Source of the DNA: Pseudomonadota bacterium
GTDB taxonomy: Bacteria; Pseudomonadota; Gammaproteobacteria; Xanthomonadales; Rhodanobacteraceae
Direction: 5' to 3'
DNA length: 47,455 bases
Assembly: GCA_018240505.1 (NCBI GenBank)
Contig: JAFEFQ010000264.1
Coordinates: forward strand, 1 to 47,455
Shown here: piece after piece, positions 9,833 through 20,478 of the stretch
How the letters are laid out: every line of letters starts with the position of its first letter
How positions within the stretch are numbered: the stretch's first letter is position 1
Translations under genes and position numbers: made by a program
The notes under the pieces: model-generated
What the model saw: the letters and a program-made list of their open reading frames with translations, nothing else
Told to the model about the DNA's origin: nothing
Database searches by the model: none

Positions 9833-10228
9833 ATGAAGATCAAAGCCATCATCGTCGCCGCCGCAATCGCCCTCACGCTGACCGCTTGCGATGACTCCAG
9901 GCAGAAAGCGGAGCAGGCCGCGGCGCAGGCCAAGGCCGCCGCAGACAAGGCCGCTGCGGATGCGAAGGCCGCCGCGGACAAGGCCGCCGCGGATGCGAAG
10001 GCTGCCGCCGACGCTGCTGCGGCGAAGGTGAGCGAAGCCGCGGCTGCGACGGGCCAGGCGGTCAGCAACGCGGCCGACGCGGCGCAGAGCGCCGCCGGCC
10101 AGGCGGTCGACGCGACCAAGGCCGGCGCGCACGAAGTCGCCGAAGGCGCGAAGGCCGCGGCCAGCGACGTCAAGGATGCCGCGGTCAAGGCCAAGGATGC
10201 CGCCAAGGAGCAGACCGAGAAGCACTGA
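9833..10228 (+). CDS. Alanine-rich LEA-like repeat lipoprotein
   Basis: 131 residues. Signal peptide MKIKAIIVAAAIALTLTAC ends in a lipobox (LTAC), so the mature protein starts at a lipidated Cys. The next two residues are Asp; by the E. coli +2 rule this would favour retention in the inner membrane. The body is about half Ala with charged residues in a short-period pattern (KAAADKAAADA, repeated) and later segments like AHEVAEGAKAAASDVKDAA, resembling group 3 LEA proteins and long amphipathic helices. No catalytic domain is visible. A strong SD (GGAGAGAGGA) precedes ATG 9833 and a terminator follows. Desiccation or envelope-stress protection is a guess from the repeat type only. Confidence 0.75.
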   Translation: MKIKAIIVAAAIALTLTACDDSRQKAEQAAAQAKAAADKAAADAKAAADKAAADAKAAADAAAAKVSEAAAATGQAVSNAADAAQSAAGQAVDATKAGAHEVAEGAKAAASDVKDAAVKAKDAAKEQTEKH

Positions 10229-10251
10229 GCTTCCGCGCGATCGCTTCCGAG

Positions 10252-10280
10252 CCGGCCGCCTTGTGCGGCCGGTTTTGTTT
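10252..10280 (+). terminator. Rho-independent terminator
   Basis: Perfect 8-bp stem CCGGCCGC/GCGGCCGG with a 5-base loop, followed by TTTTGTTT. It ends the thiolase-lipoprotein transcript, so the carboxylase gene at 10313 needs its own promoter. Confidence 0.85.
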
Positions 10281-10312
10281 AAGCTAGACCGAACGTCTCC
10301 ACAGAGCGCCCC

Positions 10313-11920
10313 ATGCCCGCCATCGAATCGCAGACCGACCCGCGCAGCGAAGAATTCCAGACCAACGCGAAGCAGTTGCGCGGCCTCGTCGACGATCTCA
10401 GGGCGCAACTCGCGCTGGCCGCGCAGGGCGGCGGCGAGAAGGCGCGCGCGAAGCACATGGAACGCGGCAAGCTGCTGCCGCGCGAGCGCGTGCGCGCGCT
10501 GCTCGATCCGGGTTCGCCGTTCCTCGAATTCTCCCCGCTCGCCGCGCACGGCATGTACGACGGCGCCGCACCATGCGCGGGCGTGATCGCCGGCATCGGC
10601 CGCGTGCACGGCTGCGAGGTCGTCGTCGTCGCCAACGATGCGACGGTCAAGGGCGGCACGTATTTCCCGATGACCGTGAAGAAGCATCTGCGCGCGCAGG
10701 AAATCGCGCTCGAGAACCGCCTGCCCTGCATCTATCTCGTCGATTCGGGCGGCGCGTTCCTGCCGATGCAGGACGAGGTGTTTCCCGACAAGGAACACTT
10801 CGGCCGCATCTTCTACAACCAGGCGCGCCTGAGCGCGGTCAACATCCCGCAGATCGCGGTCGTCATGGGCTCGTGCACCGCGGGCGGCGCCTACGTGCCG
10901 GCGATGAGCGACGAGACGATCATCGTCAAGGAACAGGGCACGATCTTCCTCGGCGGCCCGCCACTCGTGAAGGCGGCGACCGGCGAAGTCGTCGATGCCG
11001 AATCGCTCGGCGGCGCCGACGTGCACACCTCGATCTCGGGCGTCGCCGACCATTTCGCCGAGAACGACCAGCACGCGCTCGCGATCGCGCGCGACATCGT
11101 CGCCAACCTCAACCGCACGAAAAAATTGCCGGTCGCAATCCAGGCGCCGGCCGAACCGAAATACCAGCCCGAGGAAATCTACGGTTGCGTGCCGACCGAC
11201 ACGCGCAAGCCGTTCGACATCCGCGAGATCATCGCGCGCATCGTCGACGGCTCGGAGTTCCACGAATTCAAGGCACGTTACGGCAAGACCCTGGTCTGCG
11301 GATTCAGCCACCTATACGGCTATCCGATCGGCATCGTCGCCAACAACGGCATCCTGTTTCCCGAGTCCGCGCTCAAGGGCGCGCACTTCATCGAGCTGTG
11401 CAACCAGCGCGACATTCCGCTCGTGTTCCTGCAGAACATCACCGGCTTCATGGTGGGCAAGAAATACGAGCAGGCCGGCATCGCCAAGGACGGGGCGAAG
11501 ATGGTCACCGCGGTTGCCTGCTCGCACGTGCCGAAATTCACCGTCATCATCGGCGGCAGCTTTGGCGCCGGCAACTACGCGATGTGCGGGCGCGGCTACC
11601 AGCCGCGCTTCCTGTGGATGTGGCCGAACGCGCGCATCAGCGTGATGGGCGGCGAACAGGCCGCATCCGTGCTCGCCACCGTGCGCCGCGACGGCATCGA
11701 GGCGAGCGGCAAGACCTGGGCGGCGGCGGACGAGGATGCGTTCAAGGCGCCGATCCGCGAACAGTACGAGCGCCAGGGTCATCCCTATTACGCTTCCGCG
11801 CGCCTCTGGGACGACGGCGTGATCGACCCCGCGGATACACGGCGCGTGCTCGGCCTTGCGATCTCGGCGAGCTTCAATGCACCGATCGAGAAGCAACGTT
11901 TCGGCGTGTTCCGCATGTAG
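10313..11920 (+). CDS. liuB: Methylcrotonyl-CoA carboxylase beta (carboxyltransferase) subunit
   Basis: 535 residues, the usual length for MCC beta. It moves carboxyl from biotin to 3-methylcrotonyl-CoA, giving 3-methylglutaconyl-CoA. Family features: [19 protein letters not shown] (a stretch typical of MCC rather than propionyl-CoA carboxylase), [37 protein letters not shown] crotonase-fold loop, [11 protein letters not shown] and the C-terminal [16 protein letters not shown]. The partner alpha subunit gene is about 6.5 kb downstream (18401) instead of adjacent, and it carries a frameshift. A terminator lies just upstream. Confidence 0.93.
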   Translation: MPAIESQTDPRSEEFQTNAKQLRGLVDDLRAQLALAAQGGGEKARAKHMERGKLLPRERVRALLDPGSPFLEFSPLAAHGMYDGAAPCAGVIAGIGRVHGCEVVVVANDATVKGGTYFPMTVKKHLRAQEIALENRLPCIYLVDSGGAFLPMQDEVFPDKEHFGRIFYNQARLSAVNIPQIAVVMGSCTAGGAYVPAMSDETIIVKEQGTIFLGGPPLVKAATGEVVDAESLGGADVHTSISGVADHFAENDQHALAIARDIVANLNRTKKLPVAIQAPAEPKYQPEEIYGCVPTDTRKPFDIREIIARIVDGSEFHEFKARYGKTLVCGFSHLYGYPIGIVANNGILFPESALKGAHFIELCNQRDIPLVFLQNITGFMVGKKYEQAGIAKDGAKMVTAVACSHVPKFTVIIGGSFGAGNYAMCGRGYQPRFLWMWPNARISVMGGEQAASVLATVRRDGIEASGKTWAAADEDAFKAPIREQYERQGHPYYASARLWDDGVIDPADTRRVLGLAISASFNAPIEKQRFGVFRM

Positions 11921-11970
11921 CGTATCGCTTTCCCGCTGCATCCTGCATCGCAACGTCAAATGGGGGCCAT

Positions 11971-12357
11971 ATGGGTTTCGATCGCAAATACCTGATCTGC
12001 GCGCTCGGCTATGTCGTGCTTGGAATGGGCGTCGGCGTTTACATGGGCGCGTCCGGGAATCATCGGCAACTCGTCGCACACGCGCACATCCTGCTCGTCG
12101 GTTTCGTCGTGTCTTTCATCTACGCGATCATCCACAAGCTGTGGCTCGAGCGGCCGGGCAAAGGAATCGCCCAGGTGCAGTTCGTGCTGCATCAGGTCGC
12201 GGCCGTCGTCATGTTCCTCGGCCTGCTGCTGCTTTATGGCGGCGTCCTCACGGAAACGACGCTGGGCCCGATTCTCGGCGCGTCTTCCATGGGCGTATTG
12301 GCGGCAGCCCTGCTGATGATCTACATGGTCCTCAAGTCCGGCGCGCTGAAATCCTGA
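11971..12357 (+). CDS. Small four-helix membrane protein
   Basis: 128 residues with four predicted membrane spans (about 8-28, 36-56, 74-95, 101-122). Histidines lie in the second and third spans (HAHILLVGFV, QFVLHQVAAVV), reminiscent of small haem-copper-oxidase-related proteins that share the N-terminal fold of cbb3 subunit I, but no full oxidase is present. I chose ATG 11971. It lies 50 bp after liuB in the same direction. I cannot name a function; a haem-binding or redox-associated role is speculation based on the paired histidines. Confidence 0.65.
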   Translation: MGFDRKYLICALGYVVLGMGVGVYMGASGNHRQLVAHAHILLVGFVVSFIYAIIHKLWLERPGKGIAQVQFVLHQVAAVVMFLGLLLLYGGVLTETTLGPILGASSMGVLAAALLMIYMVLKSGALKS

Positions 12358-12490
12358 GCATCGGTTCCGGCCAGCGGCCTTCGCGCCTCGAGCCTCGCTG
12401 AGCGCCGCTTGCGCGCGTCATACGTCCTTCACATCGCATCGTTAACGTGCGCTTCCCGCTGCCTCGCAGCAGCCCGCTTGCGGTGGACCG

Positions 12491-13090
12491 ATGCCAATTG
12501 TTGCCCGCTCGATCGCGCTCTCGGCGGCACTCATCGCCTGTGCCGCCGTTGAATCCGCAGCGCTCGCCGCGCAGCCGGCAACGCCTGCCAGCACACCTGC
12601 GCGCACACCCGCGGCGCTCGCCGTGCACAAGGATCTCGGCAAGCCCCCTGCAGGCGTGACCGACCTCAAGTTCCACGACATCTTCAAGACGCCGGTCGGC
12701 GACAAGGGGCTGGAGCCGAGCGCGACCCTGCTCGCACTCGACGGCAAACGCGTGCGCATGGTCGGCTACATGGTGTATCAGCAGCCGGAACCCAGGGGCA
12801 TGTTCCTGCTGTCGCCGCTGCCGGCCGAGATCAGCGACGAGGACGAACCGCTCGCCGACGACTTGCCGCCCAGCGTCGTCGCCGTTGAAATCGCCGGCGC
12901 CGCGAACCGCCCGGTTCCGCTGCTGCCCGGCCTGATCCGCATCAGCGGCGTGCTCCACGTCGGCGCCAGGACCGACACGGCCAGCGGCCGCATCGGCGCC
13001 GTGCAGATCGCACTCGATGCTCCCATTGCCAGGGCGCTGCTCGGCGCCCGTTCCGCGCCGGCCAGGCCGGCAGGCGCCGGCGCGCGCTGA
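12491..13090 (+). CDS. Exported conserved protein, DUF3299-like
   Basis: 199 residues. The N-terminal signal peptide (ALSAALIACAAVESAALAAQ) is followed by a proline-alanine-rich linker and a compact domain with LLALDGKRVRMVGYMVYQQPEP and FLLSPLP, similar to the 'LDGKxVRIxGFMVP' core of DUF3299 proteins. Later VPLLPGLIRISGVLHVG adds the beta strands of an OB-like fold. The C-terminus is Ala/Pro/Arg-rich and probably disordered. It precedes the large alkaline phosphatase by 55 bp in the same direction and may share its transcript. Family assignment is tentative and no activity is known to me. Confidence 0.6.
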   Translation: MPIVARSIALSAALIACAAVESAALAAQPATPASTPARTPAALAVHKDLGKPPAGVTDLKFHDIFKTPVGDKGLEPSATLLALDGKRVRMVGYMVYQQPEPRGMFLLSPLPAEISDEDEPLADDLPPSVVAVEIAGAANRPVPLLPGLIRISGVLHVGARTDTASGRIGAVQIALDAPIARALLGARSAPARPAGAGAR

Positions 13091-13145
13091 ATCCGACCCG
13101 TTTTCGCGCCACCCAATCCCCAGGCCCTTCCAAGGAATCGAACCC

Positions 13146-15209
13146 ATGCGCACCGACCGCTTGATCCGCAACGCCCTGAGCCACGCCCTGCTCGCCGCGC
13201 TCGCCTTGGCGAGCACCGATGTCCTCGCCGCGAAAATCTCGCGCCTGACCCCGCCGAGCGAACTGTTCGCTTCGAACAACGCGAACGGCCCGGTGATCTC
13301 GCGCTTCCTCCAGGGCCAGCGCTTCGACCTGCAGGCGACGGTGCAGCCCGATGCCGGCCTGACCATCACCGATTTCTATTTCTCCGTCGACGGAAGCACG
13401 ACCAACCCGCCGACCATCGACGCGAACTACAAGCTCAGCTATCCGCTGGGCAACCGCATCGGCCGCGTCGATGAGTCCGCTTCCGACGCCTCCTGCATCG
13501 ACGCGACCAGCGGCAAGACCACGGGCAAGTCGGGCTGCAAGCTGGTTGCCGGACTGCCCGGCAATACGGTCGTCGTCTCGCAGCGCGCCTATGCGAGCTA
13601 CCAGGCCGGCGTGCACAGGCTCAAGGTCGTCGCCACGCAGAGCGACGGCAGCAGGATCAGCGCCGAGGGCAACTTCGAGATCGTCGCTCCCGCGGACGGC
13701 TACGCGAAGGCGAAGAACATCATCGTCTTCCTCGGCGACGGCATGGGCGCCACCCACCGCACCGCGGCGCGCATCATGGCCAAGGGTTACGCGCAGGGCA
13801 AGGCCAAGGCGCCGCTGGCGATGGACACGTTCCCGTACACGAGCATGGTGATGACCTCCTCGCTCAACTCCATCGTCACCGACTCGGCGCCGGGCATGCA
13901 GAACTACGTCACCGGCAACAAGGCCGAGAACAACCAGGAAGGCGTGTTCCCCGACGACACGCTCGACGCGTTCGACAATCCGCGCGTGGAGTATCTGTCC
14001 GAGTACCTGCACAACCTGCAGGGCAAGTCGCTCGGCGTGGTCACCACGGCCGACGTGTTCGATGCCACGCCCGCTTCGATGGCGATTCATACCAGCGCGC
14101 GCGGCAACGGCACCGGCATCGTCGACCAGTTCCTCGACGACCGCGCGCAGACCGGCCTGGCCGTGCTCATGGGCGGCGGGCGCAAGTGGTTCCTGCCGAA
14201 TGCGTCGAACAGCGTCAGCCCGCAGCCGGTCAACGGCTCGCAGCGGCGCAAGGCCAACGACTACGTGCTGTCCGACGACATCGTCAACGGCTGGGGCGTG
14301 GCACGCGGCAAGCTCGACCCCGAGCGCGACCTGATCGCCGACTTCCAGGGCGCCGGCTACGCCTATGCCCCCGACAACGCCGGGCTCAACGAGGCATTCA
14401 AGCACGGTACGCCAAACAAACTGCTCGGCCTGTTCGCCTATTCGAACATGAACGTCTCTTACGACAAGATCGCCGCGCGCCGCGGCGATTCCACCGTCGT
14501 CGACGCGTTCGGCTTCCCCGACCAGCCGCTGCTCGAGGAAATGACCGACAAGGCGCTGCAGGTGCTGGCGAAAAATTCGAACGGCTTCGTCGCGATGATC
14601 GAAGGCGCATCGATCGACAAGCAGGCGCACCTGATGGATACCGACCGCTGGATCCACGACGTGATCGAGTTCGACCGCGCGATCGCGGTGGCGAAGAAGT
14701 TCGCGCAGAACAATCCCGATACGCTGGTCATCGTCACCGCCGACCACGAATGCTCGGGCGCGGCGATTCTCGGCGCAGCGACGGCAAGCGCTGCCGACCT
14801 TGCGGCGACGCCGAATTCGGGCACCAGGTACGTCGGCACCTACGAGGCGGCGAAGTTTCCGAAATACGTAATCGCCGCCGACGGCTACCCGCAGTCGACG
14901 CTGGTCGACAACAAGATGCTGATCGGCTACGGCGCGAACGCGGACCGCTACGAGACCTGGCTGCCGAACCTGTTCCCGACCAAGGACACGCAACAGCCTT
15001 TCCCGCCGGCACAGTCGCCGTCCGACCCGTCCTCGCGCAACAAGGACGTCGGCTACTTCGTCGCCGGCCAGGTGCCCGGCGACCAGGCCGTGCACACCGC
15101 GACCGACATCCCGCTGTCGGCCTACGGCGCGAGCGCCGCGCAGTTCCACGGCGTGATCGACAACACCGACGTGTTCTTCAAGCTCGCCTCGGCGGCGATG
15201 GGGCAGTAA
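13146..15209 (+). CDS. Secreted alkaline phosphatase, PhoA superfamily
   Basis: 687 residues, longer than classic PhoA. A Sec signal peptide (LLAALALASTDVLAAK) and an N-terminal beta-rich region of about 170 residues precede the catalytic domain. Active-site elements: VFLGDGMG with Asp198, nucleophile Ser247 in TDSAPGMQNYVTGNK, and the metal ligands Asp533-His534 in VTADHECSG, plus DKQAHLMDTDRW. It should release phosphate from organic monoesters in the periplasm or outside the cell. Closest in layout to the alkaline phosphatases annotated in Xanthomonadales. I see no Pho box by eye. A bidirectional terminator follows. Confidence 0.9.
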   Translation: MRTDRLIRNALSHALLAALALASTDVLAAKISRLTPPSELFASNNANGPVISRFLQGQRFDLQATVQPDAGLTITDFYFSVDGSTTNPPTIDANYKLSYPLGNRIGRVDESASDASCIDATSGKTTGKSGCKLVAGLPGNTVVVSQRAYASYQAGVHRLKVVATQSDGSRISAEGNFEIVAPADGYAKAKNIIVFLGDGMGATHRTAARIMAKGYAQGKAKAPLAMDTFPYTSMVMTSSLNSIVTDSAPGMQNYVTGNKAENNQEGVFPDDTLDAFDNPRVEYLSEYLHNLQGKSLGVVTTADVFDATPASMAIHTSARGNGTGIVDQFLDDRAQTGLAVLMGGGRKWFLPNASNSVSPQPVNGSQRRKANDYVLSDDIVNGWGVARGKLDPERDLIADFQGAGYAYAPDNAGLNEAFKHGTPNKLLGLFAYSNMNVSYDKIAARRGDSTVVDAFGFPDQPLLEEMTDKALQVLAKNSNGFVAMIEGASIDKQAHLMDTDRWIHDVIEFDRAIAVAKKFAQNNPDTLVIVTADHECSGAAILGAATASAADLAATPNSGTRYVGTYEAAKFPKYVIAADGYPQSTLVDNKMLIGYGANADRYETWLPNLFPTKDTQQPFPPAQSPSDPSSRNKDVGYFVAGQVPGDQAVHTATDIPLSAYGASAAQFHGVIDNTDVFFKLASAAMGQ

Positions 15210-15224
15210 GACTACGCGCAACTG

Positions 15225-15256
15225 CGATGCCGGCGTGCAATGCGCCGGCATCGTTT
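15225..15256. terminator. Bidirectional hairpin between convergent genes
   Basis: Perfect 11-bp stem CGATGCCGGCG/CGCCGGCATCG with a 7-base loop and TTT on the plus-strand side, between the stop codons of the phosphatase (15209) and the convergent ABC exporter (15294). It probably ends phosphatase transcripts. Confidence 0.75.
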
Positions 15257-15293
15257 GCATCGGCGCACCGGCGACGCGCGGTATGCACCCCGA

Positions 15294-17066
15294 TCAGCCC
15301 GTCAGCTCGATATCCGCCTCTTCCACAACCGCATCCGGCACGAACTTGCCGCCGCGGTCGAGCTCGGCGAACAGGCCGCCGAGGCGCACGAGCTCGTCGT
15401 ACCTGCCCTTTTCGACGAGCTGGCCGTCCTTCAGCACGAGGATCACGTCGGCATTGCGCACCGTGGTCAGGCGATGGGCGATGACGAACGTCGTGCGGCC
15501 TTTCGTCAGCGCGCCGAGCGCGCGCTGGATGCGCGCTTCGGTCGCGTTGTCGAGCGCGCTCGTCGCCTCGTCGAGGATCAGGATCGGCGAATCCTTGAGC
15601 ATCGCGCGCGCGATCGACAGGCGCTGGCGCTCGCCGCCCGACAGCGAGCGGCCGCGCTCGGCGACGAGCGTCGCATAGCCTTCGGGCTTGACCACGACGA
15701 AATGATGCGCTTCTGCAGCGATCGCCGCGGCTTCGATTTCCGCCTCGGTCGCATCGGGCTTGCCGATGCGCAGGTTGTCGGCGATCGAGCGATAGAACAG
15801 GCCCGGATCCTGGAACACGACGGCGATGTGTTCGCGCAGGCTGTGCAGGCTCACGTCGCGGATGTCGATGCCGTCGATCGTGATGCGCCCCGCGCTCGGA
15901 TCGTAGGCGCGGTAGAGCAGGCTCAGCGCCGTGGTCTTGCCGGCGCCGGTCGGGCCGACGATCGCCGCGGTCGCGCCCGCGGGCACCCTGAAGTCCAGGT
16001 GCCTGAGCGCCGGATGCGAGACCTCGTAGCCGAACGAGATATCGTGGAATTCGACCTCGCCGCGCACGTTCGGCGGCAGGTCGGGCGCGCCGGGTTTTTC
16101 TTGCAGCACCTCCTGCGTGTCGAGCACGGCGAAGAAATCGCGCAGCGAATGGGTCTGGAAGAACAGGCTGGAGATGAAGCCGGCGAACTGTTCGAGGCGG
16201 CCGATCAGCTGCATCGAGAAGCCGACGAAGGTGACGATCGCGCCGACCGTGACCTCGCCCTTGCCGTTGAGCTGCGCGCCGAGCGCGAACATGGCGACGA
16301 TCGTGATCGTGCTCATTGCGCGGTTCGCCACCGACAGCCAGGCCCAGCCGCGCAGCACCGGATACTGCGCGGTCAGCACCTTGCGCACCATGTTCCTGAT
16401 CTCGGCGACCTCGGCCGAGACGCGCGAGAAACTCTGCACGACCATGACGTTGCCGAACACGTCGCCGACGCGCTCGGAAATCTCGTGGTGCAGTTCCTCG
16501 ACCTCGCCCTGCGCCTTGTGCGTGCGGCGCACGGCGATCGCGTTGAACACGGCGAAGCTCGTCATCAGGCCGATCATCAGCAGCGCGAGCTTCCAGTTCA
16601 TCTTGAGCGCGAGCGGGATCATGACGATGATCGAAAGCAGTGTCGTGAGGTGATCGCGGAAGAAGTTCAGCCAGATCTGGAACAGGTTGCTCGAACCCGA
16701 ATGCATGATGCGCAACAGGCGGCCGGTGTGGTGCTGGCCGTGGAACGACAGCGGCAGCGCGATCGAGTGCTCGAAGAACTGGGTGATGACGGCGAGGCGC
16801 CGCCGGTGCGCGAGGCGGTCGGAGTAGAGCGAGACGAGCACGCTGGCGACGACGCCGGCAAAGCCGACGCCGGCCCACCAGCCGATGTAGCGCCACGCAT
16901 CGCGATGGCCCTGCGCGGTCAGCGCGTCGACGACGCGGCCGAACAGCCAGGGTTCGAGGAAGAACACGCCGGCCAGGGCGAGGTTGGCGACCGCGAGCGT
17001 GATCGCCAGCCATTTTTCCGGTGCGAGCAGCGCGAGCACGCGCAGATAGATTTTCAGTATCGACAT
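15294..17066 (-). CDS. ABC exporter half-transporter, ChvA/NdvA-like
   Basis: 590 residues with fused membrane and ATPase domains. The N-terminus (KIYLRVLALLAPEKW, EPWLFGRVVDAL) closely resembles ChvA/NdvA cyclic beta-1,2-glucan exporters. About six membrane spans fill residues 1-310. The nucleotide-binding domain has Walker A GPTGAGKTT, signature LSGGERQRLSIARAM, Walker B ILILDEATSALDN and a downstream His in VIAHRLTTV. It would work as a homodimer. ATG 17066 has GAGGG about 8 bases upstream. No ndvB-like glucan synthase is in the window, so the exported substrate is uncertain; lipid A-type or peptide export are alternatives. Convergent with the phosphatase and divergent from the hydratase. 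Confidence 0.87.
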   Translation of the reverse strand: MSILKIYLRVLALLAPEKWLAITLAVANLALAGVFFLEPWLFGRVVDALTAQGHRDAWRYIGWWAGVGFAGVVASVLVSLYSDRLAHRRRLAVITQFFEHSIALPLSFHGQHHTGRLLRIMHSGSSNLFQIWLNFFRDHLTTLLSIIVMIPLALKMNWKLALLMIGLMTSFAVFNAIAVRRTHKAQGEVEELHHEISERVGDVFGNVMVVQSFSRVSAEVAEIRNMVRKVLTAQYPVLRGWAWLSVANRAMSTITIVAMFALGAQLNGKGEVTVGAIVTFVGFSMQLIGRLEQFAGFISSLFFQTHSLRDFFAVLDTQEVLQEKPGAPDLPPNVRGEVEFHDISFGYEVSHPALRHLDFRVPAGATAAIVGPTGAGKTTALSLLYRAYDPSAGRITIDGIDIRDVSLHSLREHIAVVFQDPGLFYRSIADNLRIGKPDATEAEIEAAAIAAEAHHFVVVKPEGYATLVAERGRSLSGGERQRLSIARAMLKDSPILILDEATSALDNATEARIQRALGALTKGRTTFVIAHRLTTVRNADVILVLKDGQLVEKGRYDELVRLGGLFAELDRGGKFVPDAVVEEADIELTG

Positions 17067-17192
17067 GCAGGGATCCCTCTTTGCGCAGCGGATTCTAGCA
17101 ACCGCCGCGCCGGCAATGGGCAATCCCGCCACGGCGTGTCCGAGTCGACGCCATACGGCTATCATTGGCGTCCCGAACCGACGCGAGCTGCC

Positions 17193-17987
17193 ATGGCAAG
17201 TACGCTAGCAATGTCCCGGCAGGACGGCGTCCTGCGCGTCGCGCTCGATCGCGCGCAGGTGCACAACGCCTTCGACGACGCGCTGATCGCGGAGTTGACC
17301 GCCGCGTTGGCCGAGGCCGACCGCGACGCCGCGGTACGCGCCGTCGTGCTGACCGGCAACGGCGCCTCGTTCTCCGCCGGCGCCGATCTCAACTGGATGC
17401 GCGGCATGGCGCGCGCGTCGGAAGACGAGAACCGCGCCGACTCCGAACGCCTCGCGCTGCTGATGCGCACGTTGAATTTCCTTTCCAAGCCGACCGTCGC
17501 GCGCGTCAACGGAGCGGCCTATGGCGGCGGCGTCGGCCTCGTCGCCTGCTGCGACATCGCGATCGCCGCCGACCACGCCAGGTTCGGTCTGACCGAGGTC
17601 AAACTCGGCCTGGTGCCGGCGGTGATCTCACCCTACGTGATCGCGGCGATCGGGTTGCGTCAGGCACGCCGCTTGTTCCTGACCGGCGAGCTGTTCGATG
17701 CCGGCACCGCCGCGCGCATCGGCCTCGTGCACGAAATCGTCGCGCCGGATCGACTCGACTCCGCCATCGACGCCGCGCTGGCCCTGCTCGCCAAAGGCGC
17801 GCCGCTCGCCCAGCACGAAGCGAAGCGGCTCGCGCTGCGCGTCGCCGGCACCGATCGCGACCACGCCGAGCGCCTCGACCGCGCCAACGCCGCGCTGATC
17901 GCGCGCCTGCGCGTCGGTGCCGAAGGCCAGGCCGGCCTCGGCGCGTTTCTCGACAAACAACCACCGCCTTGGATCAGGGAGACATGA
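17193..17987 (+). CDS. liuC: Enoyl-CoA hydratase, probable methylglutaconyl-CoA hydratase
   Basis: 264-residue crotonase-fold protein. Motifs: SAGADLNWMRGMA (oxyanion-hole loop, with the NWM typical of AUH/LiuC hydratases), GAAYGGGVGLVACCDIA, and EVKLGLVPAVISPYV with the catalytic Glu region. It would hydrate 3-methylglutaconyl-CoA to HMG-CoA, the step between the carboxylase and HMG-CoA lyase. It starts a run of same-direction genes (liuC, VOC protein, liuD) with gaps of 4 bp each, so they form an operon. A broader enoyl-CoA hydratase role is possible, but neighbours favour leucine catabolism. Confidence 0.88.
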   Translation: MASTLAMSRQDGVLRVALDRAQVHNAFDDALIAELTAALAEADRDAAVRAVVLTGNGASFSAGADLNWMRGMARASEDENRADSERLALLMRTLNFLSKPTVARVNGAAYGGGVGLVACCDIAIAADHARFGLTEVKLGLVPAVISPYVIAAIGLRQARRLFLTGELFDAGTAARIGLVHEIVAPDRLDSAIDAALALLAKGAPLAQHEAKRLALRVAGTDRDHAERLDRANAALIARLRVGAEGQAGLGAFLDKQPPPWIRET

Positions 17988-17991
17988 CATC

Positions 17992-18396
17992 ATGGCTGCA
18001 TCCGACAAGTTCGACCACATAGGCTTCACCGTTTCCGATATCGCGCGCAGCAAGGCGTTCTACGCGCAGGCGCTCGCGCCGCTCGGCATCGGCCTGGTCA
18101 TGGAGGTCACGCCGGAAATGACCGGCGGCCATGCACATGCCGGCTACGGCCACGACGGCAAGCCCTACTTCTGGATCGGCAACGGCGACGGCGCACTGCG
18201 CGGCAAGCTGCACGTCGCGTTCGCGGCGCCGAACCGCGCAACGGTCGCTGCGTTCCATCAGGCGGCCATCGCCGCGGGCGGCCTCGACAACGGCGGACCC
18301 GGCCTGCGCCCGCACTATCACTCCAACTACTACGGCGCGTTCGTGCTCGATCCCGACGGCCACAACATCGAAGCCTGCTGCCATCTGCCGGAGTAA
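17992..18396 (+). CDS. VOC-family (glyoxalase/dioxygenase fold) protein
   Basis: 134 residues. It begins FDHIGFTVSDIARSKAFYAQALAPLGI, the standard opening beta-alpha-beta of vicinal-oxygen-chelate proteins, and ends with YYGAFVLDPDGHNIEACCH, where the Glu of NIEA is a likely metal ligand with the early His. No close functional match can be named. It is packed 4 bp from liuC and 4 bp from liuD, so it is co-expressed with the leucine pathway; a methylmalonyl-CoA epimerase-like or detoxifying role is possible but unproven. Confidence 0.8.
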   Translation: MAASDKFDHIGFTVSDIARSKAFYAQALAPLGIGLVMEVTPEMTGGHAHAGYGHDGKPYFWIGNGDGALRGKLHVAFAAPNRATVAAFHQAAIAAGGLDNGGPGLRPHYHSNYYGAFVLDPDGHNIEACCHLPE

Positions 18397-18400
18397 GGGA

Positions 18401-20402
<2,002 letters not shown>

Positions 20403-20411
20403 CGCCCTGAA

Positions 20412-20448
20412 GCCCTCCCCTTCAAGGGGAGGGTCTGGGTGGGGATGG
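20412..20448 (+). repeat. Left inverted repeat of DUF559 element
   Basis: 37 bp containing the palindrome CCCTCCCC-TTCAA-GGGGAGGG, followed by TGGGTGGGGATGG. It is the reverse complement of 20842-20877 except for one extra C. It starts 10 bp after the liuD stop codon. The internal palindrome could also form a transcript-end hairpin. Confidence 0.9.
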
Positions 20449-20478
20449 TGTTGAGGAGGCGCTGCAAGGGGAAATCGC

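Noticed and set aside
9735..10290. Shared motif GTTTAAGCTAGA after the thiolase and before liuB
   Set aside because: Could be a -10-like element in both places, but no -35 at proper distance is visible and two copies are too few.
12942..15260. 772-codon minus-strand open frame
   Set aside because: It is antisense to the alkaline phosphatase, whose active-site motifs are intact; the antisense product shows no motif.
15240..17192. Plus-strand open frame running into liuC
   Set aside because: It is antisense to the ABC exporter. Only the part from 17193 matches a protein family, so the start was placed there.
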